A DNA stretch of 64,000 nt, taken from positions 2,146,501-2,210,500 of the forward strand of contig JAWHQI010000228.1 in NCBI GenBank assembly GCA_033032865.1, in the 5' to 3' direction. The stretch comes from Dactylorhiza incarnata. Its lineage: Eukaryota; Streptophyta; Magnoliopsida; Asparagales; Orchidaceae. The notes under the pieces were generated by a model that did not search any database, was not told where the DNA came from, and saw nothing but the letters and a program-made list of their open reading frames with translations. Of the stretch, positions 48,668-60,166 are shown piece by piece. The stretch's first letter is position 1. Every line of letters starts with the position of its first letter. A program made the translations under genes and the position numbers.

Positions 48668-50670
48668 TGTAACACCCTACCTGTTACATAGCATATAGAA
48701 GTAGGTCCGGCCGGGACCCAATGCCATATGAAACGAACAGAAGAGCGCGTTACTTAATTAGCATTAAACAGTTAATAACATAACCATCTCAGCACACAGA
48801 GTCACACAATGGAAGCATTTAATTTCAAATAAAACCAGTTTTAACAATGTCTACATAAGCAACTAGGAATGAAATACAACAAGTTATTTACCAGGCTTGT
48901 TTACAACATGTTTATAATAAAGGTGGCTTCCAAACATCGGCACGCAGGCCGACCACTCATGAAAACAGTAAACAAAACAACTCTGTCTTCGAGGGCCAAC
49001 TCAACACAGCAGCAGGAGCTTCAACCCGCTATTTCCCGCTAGCCTCGCCAGGATCTGTACAAACAAACCCACCAAGTAGCGTGAAAATAAGTAACCTGTC
49101 AGCTTTAGCTGACCCAGACTTATAACGACCCCACCCCATGCTTGGTACGGCGGTGCTCCATCCCTGCAAGCAAGAGTCAGCAGTTTATAAACATATATGT
49201 ATCTGCAAACAACACCAACGGAGGCATCCATCGCCATCCTCTTCGTTTTCTCAAGGCACACTTTGGCATACTCCCCGAGTTACACCTCCAAGCTAAGTCT
49301 TATTTCAACTTAGACAACCAAATTGAGCTAGGCCGTACACACGAAGTTCCGACACACCATCCACTAGTCCTTTTTCAACTTGGATCATATTATGAGCTGC
49401 GACCGTCAAGGCTAGCACTACCTTATGGTTTCTAATCCAAAATTCCCTCAGTGAACCCAGAGGAGTGACCTCATCACTGACTGGTTATGGAACTGATTCG
49501 GTTCAGCTTGTGCCCGCGCTCATAAATGCCAGTATTCAACTATGCCTGACACGGGTTTGGCTTCCCCTTGTGCCCGTCTAACTGTAACCACATGGGGACA
49601 CACAATCTGCTCACCTGGAGCTACCATCGGCGTTAAATCTAACACCCAGCGTTAGTAACAGAACCTAGTTCTGCTCACTTTTCTCGCGTACTTTCTGGGA
49701 AACAACTTCAGATCAATTTGATGTACAACACAGTACAAGAACCCAAAACTCAACATATACACGGAGTCTTATCCGTCATGCTACAAGCAATGAACATCAC
49801 CAATCCGGACGAACCTATCCAGATGGGCTTCACACAGCATGCCTATGTTCGTACTACCATTCCGGACTGTATATGGAAATTTTTGTGGGGATAACATCAA
49901 CCCACCGGATGATCCGATCTACTAATTAGTAGAAGTCTACCAAAATCATGCAAAACAAAGGATGTACATGTCCAAGCATTAGGGAGGAGAATCGTTACCC
50001 TCAACACTCATTTTGGTGCCATAAATCTGAGAGGAACTCGGCTGGACTCTTTTGAAACAGCTTCCTCTCCACTGAATCGACGATGACATAAACATGCTAG
50101 CAATCTCCTCCATGAATTTGCCCTCAACACAACAAAAGGATAGCCCAAAGAGACCTCCTTCAGAAATCACAATTTCTCCGCCTTTGGAGCGAGCTTGAAA
50201 TCAGAAATTTAGAAGGGAAACTGTAATTTGGCTGCCTATATATTTTCTTAGCTATGGCGGTGGTTGAAATTATCCTCAGCCGCTTAAGGAATTTGACGTA
50301 CTGCGTTCGACGAACTCTTTGAAGCTGCGTTCGACGAACTCGTCAAAGCTGCGTTCGACAAATGGCTTGAAGGCTGTGTTCGACGAATGTCCTGAAGGCT
50401 GCGTTCGACGAATGGCCTGAAGGCTGCGTTCGACGAACGGCTTGAAGGCTGCGTTCGATGAACAACTTGGCGTTCATTGAACGACCCGATCTGGCATTCG
50501 TCGAACGGCGTTCGACGAATGACCTGGCCCTTTCTTTTTCTCGAGAACTGGCATTTCCTGCCCTTTCTTTTTCTCGAGAAATGGCATTTCCTGCCCTTTC
50601 TTTTTCTCGAGAAATGTATTCTTCTGCTTTTGATTTCTCGAGAAATTGCACTGGAAATTGAGGTGTTACA
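48668..50670 (-). repeat. 5' LTR of a second chromovirus-like element
   Basis: The plus strand runs from TGTAACACCC to GGTGTTACA. U3 (right side) contains the palindrome TTCTCGAGAA four times (50538, 50571, 50604, 50635), then a GTTCGACGAA array (about 50304-50520), then a TATATAT box at 50237-50243. Its PBS and leader show it is a 5' LTR, not a solo LTR. Confidence 0.85.
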
Positions 50671-52070
50671 GTGGGTGTGTGCATTATTAATTCAATCTTG
50701 TACACCAACTTATTCCTACAATTTAGGGTTAATCTTGGACTTCCCGAGGTTTACCCTGTTAGGGGATTGCAACGGTACTAGGAGCTACGATGGGATGATA
50801 GCCCAAAGCCCCCTTTCTCAAGACACTTAGTGTTATTGGTATCTACCCATAAGAAAATCCCTCTTAACATTTCACTTGGGTTACCTTAAGTGTTTTATGA
50901 CTTTCGTCAACCCCGAGCATAACTTTATCCTTAACTCACCAACCACACTCTCATCACCTAAACTCCTTTTGGTGACCTCCAATCTCTTCAACCAGGATAG
51001 GTACACCAATTACCTTCCATTCCCACCTAATGATCCACAAATTACTCAAGTTTTACCGTTTTACTATACGTAGACCAAATGAGTTACATGAGTTGCATAA
51101 GAGGAGGTACTCCAAATATTCATCCAACTGACTCAAGATATTTACTGGAGGTCTATTATGATGTTTTAAGACTAAATCCAGAGAATCCTATTTTTCCTTA
51201 ATTATTTGGCATTTGTTATAATTTCTCCAACATTTGTCAAGCATGAAATTGAACATGAAGTATAAAATCCTCTTATGATTTGGCGTCCACAAAATTATGG
51301 AAAATCTATGAGGTCAAATAACATTAAATACATAATATCAAAGTTTTGCTGTAAGGGGTTGGCCTCTAATTATAATATTGAACAATTACCCCAAATTAGA
51401 ATTTAAAGAAGGAACCACCAAAAATACTTGTCTACAAATTATGGGAAAATTACCAGACTTTCATACTAATCAAAAAAGTCTACTTCCCAAATGTCAGAAT
51501 ATATCCAGACAAATTATTCACATAAATAAATATTACAAGTAAACCCATACTAGGGAAAATTGTGAAGTAACCCACTGATGAATAATTCCAAAAATTATAC
51601 AAAAATTCACAGAGCTTTCTATAGTCCTAAAATGTCCTACCACCAAGTTTCATAATTTTCCAAAGGATATTTGGCCCTTAATTATTTATTATATTCTTAA
51701 GACCAAATAGATGATTTGTGAATGAAGTGCTAAATAAATTAATTCAATAATTACACAAAAATTACCAGAGATCCATTACATGATTATGAGGGTACCACCA
51801 AATTTCATCACCATCCAAGGTTATTTGAGCATATAAATTCCTCTCATAAGGAGGTTCCCAAAAATGGTTATAACCCAAATCAGAGGGAATATTAGGTCCT
51901 AAAATTCTCTTAAAATTTCCTAAGGAGTATTTGCACCACATGAACTTATCTACCAAGTATCATGACCATCTAAGGACATGTGCCCCTATGTCCTTCACAA
52001 GGATTAAAGTGCAACCCTAAGGTTAAAACTAGGGTCCTAGGGTATATCCACCCCACTGTTGTTTATTGGG
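50671..52070. other. Non-coding interval with degenerate ~155-bp tandem period
   Basis: No convincing ORF is present. From about 51284 to 52020 related blocks recur every 150-155 bp: ACAAAAATT(C/A)AC..AGAG at about 51593 and 51748, and CCAAGTTTCATAATTTTCC-like words near 51645, 51793 and 51950. Bases 50671-51280 show nothing I can name. Confidence 0.5.
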
Positions 52071-52089
52071 TGTCAACTTATCACCTAGA

Positions 52090-52113
52090 GGGGGGGGGGG
52101 GGGGGGGGGGGGG
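52090..52113. repeat. Run of 24 G in LTR E
   Basis: It sits between CTAGA and TGAATAG. The same spot has 6 G in C (and 6 C on the opposite strand in A), 10 in B and 15 in D (60751-60765). Confidence 0.85.
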
Positions 52114-52314
52114 TGAATAGATTTTTCAAGTTATTTTATCCCGTTTAGGTGTCCTTAAATTCTGATTAGTAGATCTATAAAATTATAAAGCACAACACAG
52201 AAAAGCACACAGTGATCTATAGAGGTTCCTCAAGACAGGGTGCCTTGAGTAGTCCTCTTTCCCTATGCGCTTACCTAGCAGTGTGCTAGGCTTGGCAAAC
52301 TCCGCCAAATCTTC

Positions 52315-52652
52315 AGGCCCGAAAGCCTTACAACACGGACCTGCAAGTCCTACAGCGTAAGCCCGCAAGCCCCTACTGCACCCGAGCCCGCAAGCTCGAC
52401 ACTCAGGCCCTCAAGCCCTATACAACACAGACCCGCAAGTCCTATTCCTACAGCCTAGGACCGCAAGCTCCTACTGCACCCAAGCCCTCAAGCTCGACAA
52501 ATTCGGACCCGCAAGTCCACTGCCCTGGCCCTCAAGCCTCACAGCTCTCCAGCCCTCAAGCTAGACAAAATCGGAACCTCAAGTCCACTGCCCTGGCCGT
52601 CAAGCCTCACAGCTCTCCAGCCCTCAAGCTAGACACTCAGGCCCGCAAGCCT
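52315..52652 (-). repeat. Array of about 15 mini-hairpins with a constant loop (LTR E)
   Basis: Successive 14-base units have 4-bp arms around a near-constant CC(G/T)CAA centre: AGGC-CCGAAA-GCCT, GAGC-CCGCAA-GCTC, GGAC-CCGCAA-GTCC and AGGC-CCGCAA-GCCT. Arm sequence changes from unit to unit but pairing is mostly kept. Confidence 0.75.
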
Positions 52653-52871
52653 TAGAAGGAATTACAGTGATGACAACTACTTCTTTTGCCCGATGGAGAT
52701 CGACAACTTAGCCTGATGGAGATCAGCTTCTTGAGGTTGAAGAAGATGTTTCTGATTCAGATCTTGAAAGCGCAGTTCTTCTTCAATCTCTTCTCTTAGC
52801 CTGATGAGGAACGACTTCTTACAGTTGATGGAGATGACTGATTCTTCTGAGAACACTTGATTCGTGTTCTC

Positions 52872-54848
52872 TGTCACAACCCGCATTTTCCCACGAATAT
52901 AATAAATATTATCAGAGCAAAGGGAAAATACGCGCTATAATGCCACGTCAAGCAGGGGACAACTACCGACGCTCAGGCAAACACTCCTTACGATTATTTT
53001 ATAAAAGACATAAATGTGCTTGGATAAAACAAGAGAATTTTACATTTTAGCTTAAGATCGTGCAATTATTTCTTCTTTTATGAAGTTTCCCTTCGACTTT
53101 GACATGAAGTCTTCTAGTCAACTTTGATATAGTCCTTCCCGTCCACTTTGATATAAGTCTTTTCCCGTCAACTTTTGTTAAGTTTTCCTGTCAACTTTTG
53201 GCAAGTTTTTCTGTCAATTTCATCGCTTATTCTGAATTGTTTCCTCATATATTTATATGTTCTTTCGCCGGGTGTTTCCAGGTATCTTAAGCGATGTTAT
53301 CAAACCTTTTAAGTCCCTTTGGCTGAGACTTTTGATAAAGCTATGCTCTATTCTTTGAGTTGCCCTATTTTTGGTTAGTGTTCATTGTGGTGTCCTGTCG
53401 TGCCTTATTCATCGTACTATTACGGGAAGTTCGTTGGGAGTCAAGTTTGGACTCACCAAGTGTTTTCAATGAATTGTTGAGTAGTGTTTATTTCTTTGTG
53501 ACCCTATTCTTAGGGTGTTATGGTGCTGATATCTCGGGTTACGTCCCGTGTATTAATTGAAACTTAATTCAATTATTTAGAACCTTTGTCTTAAGCCTTG
53601 TGCGGTGGGTAGTTTTTGGGTGGTAGTGGATAAAGGACCACCACCCGGTTTTGGCTTTTTGGGTGGCAGTGGATAGAGTACCACCACCCAATTTTGGCTT
53701 TTTGGGTGGCAGTGGATAGTACCACCACCCGGTTTTGGCTTGTTGGGTGGCAGTGGATAGAGTACCACAACCCGGTTTTGGCTTTTCGGGTGGCAGTGGA
53801 TAGAGTACCACCACCCGGGTTTGGCTTTTTGGGTTGGCAGAGGATAAAGGACCGCCACCTGTTTTATTTGAGCTGATCAGTCTCAAGTTCTTATAAACAT
53901 ATATGCTTATATATGTGTATTATGATACTATATGTATAACCACAATCTCTGAGCCGCAATGGCGGGCACGTGGTTGGCTTTGATTGCTTTGGCTATTACC
54001 TTCTGGTGCAGGCTTTTCCTCTTACCGAGTGCACTCGTTTGAGATGGCTCGAGTTGTTGTAAGATTATTGATGTTTATCTGCTTAGCTCTCCTTTCTGCA
54101 ATCTTTTATTTCTGATTGCTGCTAATCTTGGTTTTCTTGCACCCTTTGGGCTGAGGCATTCTTTTCTTCTGAATTTCTCATGTTCAGGTCTTTAGCTGCC
54201 GCAGGAGTTAGAGAGGTGTCGTTCAGTTTTCCTGTCGAGGCCCTTCCTCTCTTCTAGGTAAGGGTAAGTTCTTTAGTTGTTGCCCTCTTTTGGGTGTTTT
54301 CCTTCTTTTCTATGGGCTCATGTCAGTTGTTGACGCCCATAGCTCTAGTTTTCCTGTGCTAGTTTACTTGCTAGTTATTTTGCTGTTACTTTCAGGTTGT
54401 TTAACTACTTGCTCTCTGGGAAGCTTTATGATAGGATGCATTAGTTACTTTATTGGTATAAAAATGTCATTTTTGCATATCATGATTTTTATTAATTGTC
54501 ACATACTTTGAAGATTGTAGAAAATCCTTTCTTACTACACTAAACATAGACACGTGCATATAATTTCTGGGATGTGGATCTTCATGCTCATGTAGGCTAA
54601 AAACAAACCTATTTTCCGCTGCTTATGTATAGCTTTCTACTTGTGGAGTAGTGATCCACCCGACCGAACACGGTCCTAAGCTAAAAATGTAAATCTTCTT
54701 TTTATCTCAAACATATATATATGTCTTTTATAAATTTATCGTAAGGATGTACTGTTGTCGTCTCCTGCAGGACGTGGCATCACGACGTGTATTTTCCCCT
54801 TGCTTTGATAATATGTATTAAATTCTTGGGAAAATGCTGGTTGTGATA
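52872..54848. mobile_element. Lone LTR-like element with TTCTC target duplication
   Basis: The ends TGTCACAACC ... GGTTGTGATA are inverted repeats that extend imperfectly over about 27 bp. TTCTC flanks both sides (52867-52871 and 54849-54853), and removing it restores LTR E. There is no coding capacity. A solo LTR of a chromovirus-like family is the simplest reading; a non-autonomous TIR element is possible. Confidence 0.75.
53613..53867. repeat. Six tandem 41-43-bp hairpin units
   Basis: Units start at 53613, 53656, 53699, 53740, 53783 and 53826. Each carries GGGTGG ... CCACCC, able to form a stem. ORFs across it are repeats without start context and are not genes. Confidence 0.85.
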
Positions 54849-55481
54849 TTCTCCACTTGATCTTCTTCTTCTCAGCAGAATGTACTGTTGTCTTGAAGCA
54901 ACGGCGGGATACTTTTTCATTTTTCTTTTCTCACCAAGATTGTTGATTCAAGGGCATCCTCTTATCTCTTTTATAAGAGTGTGAGGCCCCCAACGGTCCT
55001 CTGAAAAAGTTCCTTAAGTTTCAGATGCCCCATTCCTTAAGAGCACGCGCTGATTGGACAATCAGGCAGCAACATTAAATGCTGACAGCGCATCCGCAAC
55101 ATCTGAATTCCGTCTCAATGATATTTCCAACTTCATGACGATACTGACAGCATTACGACGATATGGATAATATCTCGATGACACGACTATGTCGATGCCT
55201 TAGACCTTGGTGGATCTACAAGTCTTCTAGCTTCTGCCTCTGATGCTGGTATCTCGACGATACGAGATATCCCAACATTCCTGCATATACGATGATATGC
55301 TATCTCTGACTGTGTCATCGTGATCTTCTTCCTTGTAGTCTATCGTCGTAATCACTTTGTTCTTTCGACGACATGAGCGATATCATGTCGACAGACTATG
55401 CTTGTCTTCAACTGTCCTTCTTCTGTCTTCTCGATGTCATGCCTTCTGTACAACGATGTCTGTTCTTTCTCGACGACAAGG

Positions 55482-56812
55482 TGAAAGTGCACAGTTAACC
55501 TCACTAGAATTCTCTAGAGGGGGGTGAATAGAGATTTAAAAATATTTTGTGCAAAGTTGATATATATATATATATATATGTAATATTCTCAGATTTGAGC
55601 TTCCTACACACCAACAAGAATTAAGCAAAAGAAATAGCAAAAAGAAAATCACAGCACAACACAAAGAAATATAGTGGTTCCCCAAACTTTGGGTAGTACA
55701 CTCTTCTACCCCCTTGGTAGGAATTCACTATCTTGCACTGAGTCTTTTGATAAGGAGACTCTTAGAACCAGCCTGAGTCTTTTGATAAGGAGACTCTTAG
55801 AACCACTACAACTGAATTTTTTGAAGAGAGATTCCAAAAACTCTTTTACACAATTTGAGAGTGAAATAAGAATAAGAAGAAGAAGTAGAAGAAAAACAAT
55901 TAAAGTAAGAAAGAATCTTCTTCCTAGCAAGAAGATTAGAAGCACAAGTATAGTGAATTTGAAATCTCTCTTTTATAGTGAGAAGGAGATTGTAAGCCTT
56001 TTTCTCTTTCAGTGAGAGCTTTCAGAAATGGCAGTAGTATGGCTTTAGAAGGAGGAGAAGAAAAAGGCTTTTTCTTTGCTGCAGCACTCTTTCACTTTTC
56101 ACAGCTTTCTCTCTTTTCACTTGGGAGCTTTTCATCTTTTTCAAATGGATGGAGTGGATCACTTCTTGTTTTTCTTTGCCGACCTCCTTGTGTATTTATA
56201 GCTCTGTTTATTCAAAATATTGCTATAGGAGAATAATCAATTAGCAGTCAGAGAAATAGTAAGAGTGAAAAGTTTCCATAATCATTATATCTGTAGAAGG
56301 AAAAAGATCATTCTATTTTCAAATAATGTCCATAATAATCTTAATCAAATTAGCCAAGAATCATTCAGAAGGAAAGATTGATTCAGAACAGCTAGAAAAG
56401 AATAATATAATTCCATAAAATTCAGATCTACAGAAAGAAGGAAAGAGATCTGGCGTGTTTTTGAATCTGTCACAGAAATCGACGTACGTCGATTACTATT
56501 CGACATAAGCGTTGATTTCAGCCTGGCTAGACGTAGAGAAGAAAATATGGAAAGAGCGTAGACAGAGGTGCGTCGACTTTACTGGGTGCATCGACTTTAC
56601 TGGGTGCATCGACTAGAAATCAGAGTTACGTCGACTTTGGTTACGTCGAATTCTGTTTAGAATTACTTCGACTCATTTTGAGAAGAACGTCGACTGCACT
56701 TCGACGTTGCGTCGATTACTATTCGACGCATGTTTTACTTAAACCAATTTTCTGCTCTGATAACTCATTTTCTACTCATTTCTAGGGGTTAAGATAAATT
56801 AATTTCCCAACA
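55482..56812 (-). repeat. 3' LTR of element C
   Basis: On the minus strand TGTTGGG ... GTGCACTTTCA. It has a TCGAC array (56460-56740), a TATAAATA box (56193-56200) and two tandem GAGTCT...AGACTC hairpins (about 55740-55800). It carries one extra 18-bp array unit relative to its partner. Confidence 0.9.
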
Positions 56813-56995
56813 ATCTCCCCCTATTTGTTTTAACCCTGATCAGATAGAAATTTTTACCTTTTGTCTAAGGAATTAAAGAAATTTGCCAATCATTCATCAG
56901 AAGAGAAATAGAAACAGAAATCATATAAACAAGCTATTTGTACAGATCAATTAGCACCTAAGCATTTAAAGAGTATATTAAAATTGTTCAAAATG

Positions 56996-58495
56996 TCACT
57001 CAGGAGGAGTAGGAGGAGTTTTTCTCTTCCTAGAGAATACTAAAGGAGTTTTTATAGAGATTGTAGTAGGATGTTCATTCAGCTCCCCCTGAGTTAAGGC
57101 AGTCTGCTCCCCCTTAGATGGAACTTCCTTTATGCCTTCTTTGTCTGCTTCTTCAGCTTCTTTCCCAGCTCCTTCTTCAGCTAAAACAACATCTGGCTCC
57201 CCCTGAGCTTCAGCTTCTTTTTCTTTCTCACATTCAGCCACACCTTCAACTTCAGCTTCCTTTTCAACTTCTTTCTCTACTCTACTTGCCTCCCCTTGAA
57301 AGAGAACTACTTGTTGTGCAACTTCTCTTACTATATTGAGTACATCTGTTATTTGTTCTGCAGTATGCAGCTCAGGTAATATTTCATTCCCAAGGGTTTT
57401 AAGCAGAGCAAGACTATCCGATTTTGAAGTAGGAGGGGATTTATGTGAGTGAGATTTGTGACTGGATAGCTGTTCTTCATCTAACTTCTCCCCCTTCTTG
57501 ACCTTCTTAGCCAAGGAGGTTAAGAAAGACTTGGTCACCCTAGAGGAAGAGACCGAGGACTTCAAGCTTTGCACAGAGGCATTGACCCCATTTATTTGGG
57601 TTTGCATGTGCATGATGGAGGAGTGAAGTTGGGAGCAGTGTCCATCCAGAATTTCTTAAAATTTTTGGGCTGCTGACTGGATACACTGGGTGATGAGAGT
57701 TTCAGTGGATGGAGATGGTTCAAGGTGTGTTGGAGTAGGAGATAATGGTGAAGGTGGAGGTGATGAAGGTGGAGAGAGGACTGTATCATTGTGATGAAGT
57801 GTGTTTGATGGAGGAGGTGGAGGAATAGAGGAGGGTTGAGCAGGTGTATGTGAAGATGTAGGTAAGATAGGAGTTGTGATGGTAGTAGAGACTATTGGTG
57901 TGGATGACGTTGGTAGGGAAGAGATGTATGTATGTTGAGGAGGAGGGGAAGATGGATGCACAGGAGAATTTGGAGGAGAGGGAGTCCTTTCAGGAATGAA
58001 GCCAGGCTTGGGGATTTTCCTGGTCCATTTTGTGAAGAGGGCTATGGAAATGCTTTTTCCAGGAGGAATGGGAATTGCTTTTGACCTACATAGGTCAGGG
58101 AAGGAGTGGAGGAGTACCTGACTCATGATCCTCATATAGGCATTTTCTTTGTGAGAATATTTGTAGCCTATCATTTTTAGTAAGCAGCTGGCCCAGTCAA
58201 CCTTCTTTTTCAGCACAAGGGCCCCCATGATGTTCAGTTGCTTCTTGGGCACTGCATCATGGGCAGAGATCTTGTATAGTAGAATTTTTCCTACTATGTC
58301 TACCAATAGCCTATATTCATCAGAGAAATCTATTTTCTTCAGGTGGATTGGTTTATCTTTGGAGAACTTCATGATGAGTAATAGATTTTTGATTTCCTCT
58401 GGGGTGATTTCCTCAGGGGTGTGTAATATTCTCAGATTTGAGCTTTCCACACACCAACAAGAATTAAGCAAAAGAAATAGCAAAAAGAAAATCAC
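56996..58495 (-). pseudogene. Third ORF of element C, LTR-fused, one stop
   Basis: A 500-codon frame has a single TAA at 57656-57658. The first 24 or so residues (MIFFLLFLLLNSCW...) come from LTR sequence upstream of the deletion junction at about 58422. They are hydrophobic like a signal peptide but are an accident of the fusion. The true ORF part begins near HTPEEITPEEIK. It has a globular section (GALVLKKKVDWASCLLKMIG), a long Pro/Ser/Thr linker, a coiled-coil section, and an acidic end in which QGE or KGE is encoded by AGGGGGAG three times (57197-57205, 57107-57115, 57083-57091). It is not obviously related to the third ORF of element A although the LTRs are the same family. Confidence 0.6.
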
Positions 58496-59632
58496 AGCAC
58501 AACACAGAAATATAGTGGTTCCCCAAACATTGGGTAGTCCACTTTTCTACCCCTCGGTAGGAATTCACTATCTTGCACTGAGTCTTTAGATAAGGAGACT
58601 CTTAGAACCAGCCTGAGTCTTTTGATAAGGAGACACTTAGAACCACTACAACTGAATTTTTTGAAGAGAGATTCTAAAAACTCTTTTACACAATTTGAGA
58701 GTGAAATAAGTATAAGAAGAAGAAGTAGAAGAAAAAACAATTAAAGTAAGAAAGAATCTTCTTCCTAGCAAGAAGATTAGAAGCACAAGTATAGTGAATT
58801 TGAAATCTCTCTTCTATAGTGAGAAGGAGATTGTAGGCCTTTTTCTCTTTCAGTGAGAGCTTTCAGAAATGGCAACAGTATGGCTTTAGAAGGAGGAGAA
58901 GAAGTCTTTTTCTATGCTGCATCACTCTTTCATTTTTCACAGCTTTCTCTCTTTTCACTTGGGAGCTTTTCCTCTTTTTCAAATGGATGGAGTGGATCAC
59001 TTCTTGTTTTTCTTTGCCGACCTCCTTGTGTATTTATAGCTCTGTTTATTCAAAATATTGCTATAGGAGAATAATCAATTAGCAGTCAGAGAAATAGTAA
59101 GAGTGAAAAGTTCCCATAATCATTATATCTGTAGAAGGAAAAAGATCATTCTATTTTCAAATAATGTCCATAATAATCTTAATCAAATTAGCCAAGAATC
59201 ATTCAGAAGGAAAGATTGATTTAGAACAGCTAGAAAAGAATAATATAATTCCATAAAATTCAGATCTACAGAAAGAAGGAAAGAGATCTGGCGTGTTTTT
59301 GAATCTGTCACAGAAATCGACGTGCGTCGATTACTATTCGACATAAGCATTGATTTCAGCCTGGCTATACGTCGAGAAGAAAATATGGAAAGAGCGTCGA
59401 CAGAGGTGCGTCAACTTTACTGGGTTCATCGACTAGAAATCAGAGTTACGTCGACTTTGGTTACGTCGAATTCTGTTTAGAATTACTTCGACTCATTTTG
59501 AGAAGAACGTCGACTGCACTTCGACGTTGCGTCGATTATTATTAGACGCATGTTTTACTTAAACCAATTTTCTGCTCTGATAACTCATTTTCTATTCATT
59601 TCTAGGGGTTAAGATAAATTAATTTCCCAACA
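58422..59632 (-). repeat. Truncated 5' LTR of element C
   Basis: It matches 55579-56812 closely but lacks the last ~95 bp (minus orientation), including the G-run block and LTR end. Confidence 0.9.
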
Positions 59633-60166
59633 CAAGGCTACTCTGTTGATGTCGACGATACTGCATCTTCTCGACGACATTCCTTCCTTTAATATCTTCA
59701 TGTCTTCTCTGCGTTCGACGAACAACATTCTGAGTTCGACGAACTTCATTGTTTTATCCCGTCTCTGCGTTCGACGAACTTCATTCTTCATTCGACGAAC
59801 TCGCCAAGTCTCGACATTTGCTTCAGTCCTTTCTCTTCGTTCGATGAACTTCATTCCGTGTTCGACGAACTGCTTTCTGCGTTCGACGAACTGCATTTTG
59901 CGTTCGATGAACTGCATTCTGCGTTCGACGAACTTGCCAAGTCTCAGCGTTTGCTTTGCTCATCATCATGACAATGTGCCTGTACTTGTCAATGATGTGT
60001 CCAGCCTTTTTCGACGATATTATACTTAGGCAGGCTGTAGAAGTACTGGACATATTGTCTCATCTATGCAAGCATGAACTAGATAAAACATTAAATACAA
60101 CTTGCAGTTATCATTGAGCTGAGCACTTATTCAAATCAGGAACATTGCTGGGCACTGTTCCCAACA

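Larger units (their letters stand above)
55482..59632 (-). mobile_element. Sirevirus-like element C, internally deleted
   Basis: It is bounded by CAAGG (55477-55481 and 59633-59637). The minus-strand order is a 5' LTR truncated at its 3' end (59632-58422), third ORF (58495-56996), PPT (56827-56813), complete 3' LTR (56812-55482). PBS, gag and pol are gone. The 5' LTR is fused directly to the third ORF. Confidence 0.9.
52071..60166 (-). mobile_element. Sirevirus-like LTR E, interrupted twice
   Basis: The three pieces 52071-52871, 54854-55481 and 59638-60166 join to about 1.96 kb once two younger insertions and one target copy each are removed. On the minus strand it begins TGTTGGGAACAGTG, has TTCGACGAA arrays (60020-59640 and 55480-55100), a TATAAAAG box (54968-54975), the mini-hairpin array (52652-52315) and the CTAGAG-G(n)-TGAATAG end. 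A PPT abuts it at 60167-60181, so it is a 3' LTR. Confidence 0.8.

Noticed and set aside
50671..52070. Host gene in the gap between elements
   Set aside because: No ORF above about 65 codons with start context, no splice-consistent exons and a repeat period instead.
52315..52652. CRISPR-like array
   Set aside because: Units are contiguous 14-base hairpins without spacers, in a plant retroelement LTR.
53569..53886. Repetitive minus-strand ORFs of 93-105 codons
   Set aside because: They arise from six tandem 43-bp DNA units and are open in two frames, which is typical of repeats and not of genes.
57118..57339. Leucine/glutamine-rich plus-strand ORF
   Set aside because: Antisense of the acidic coiled-coil part of the element C third ORF.
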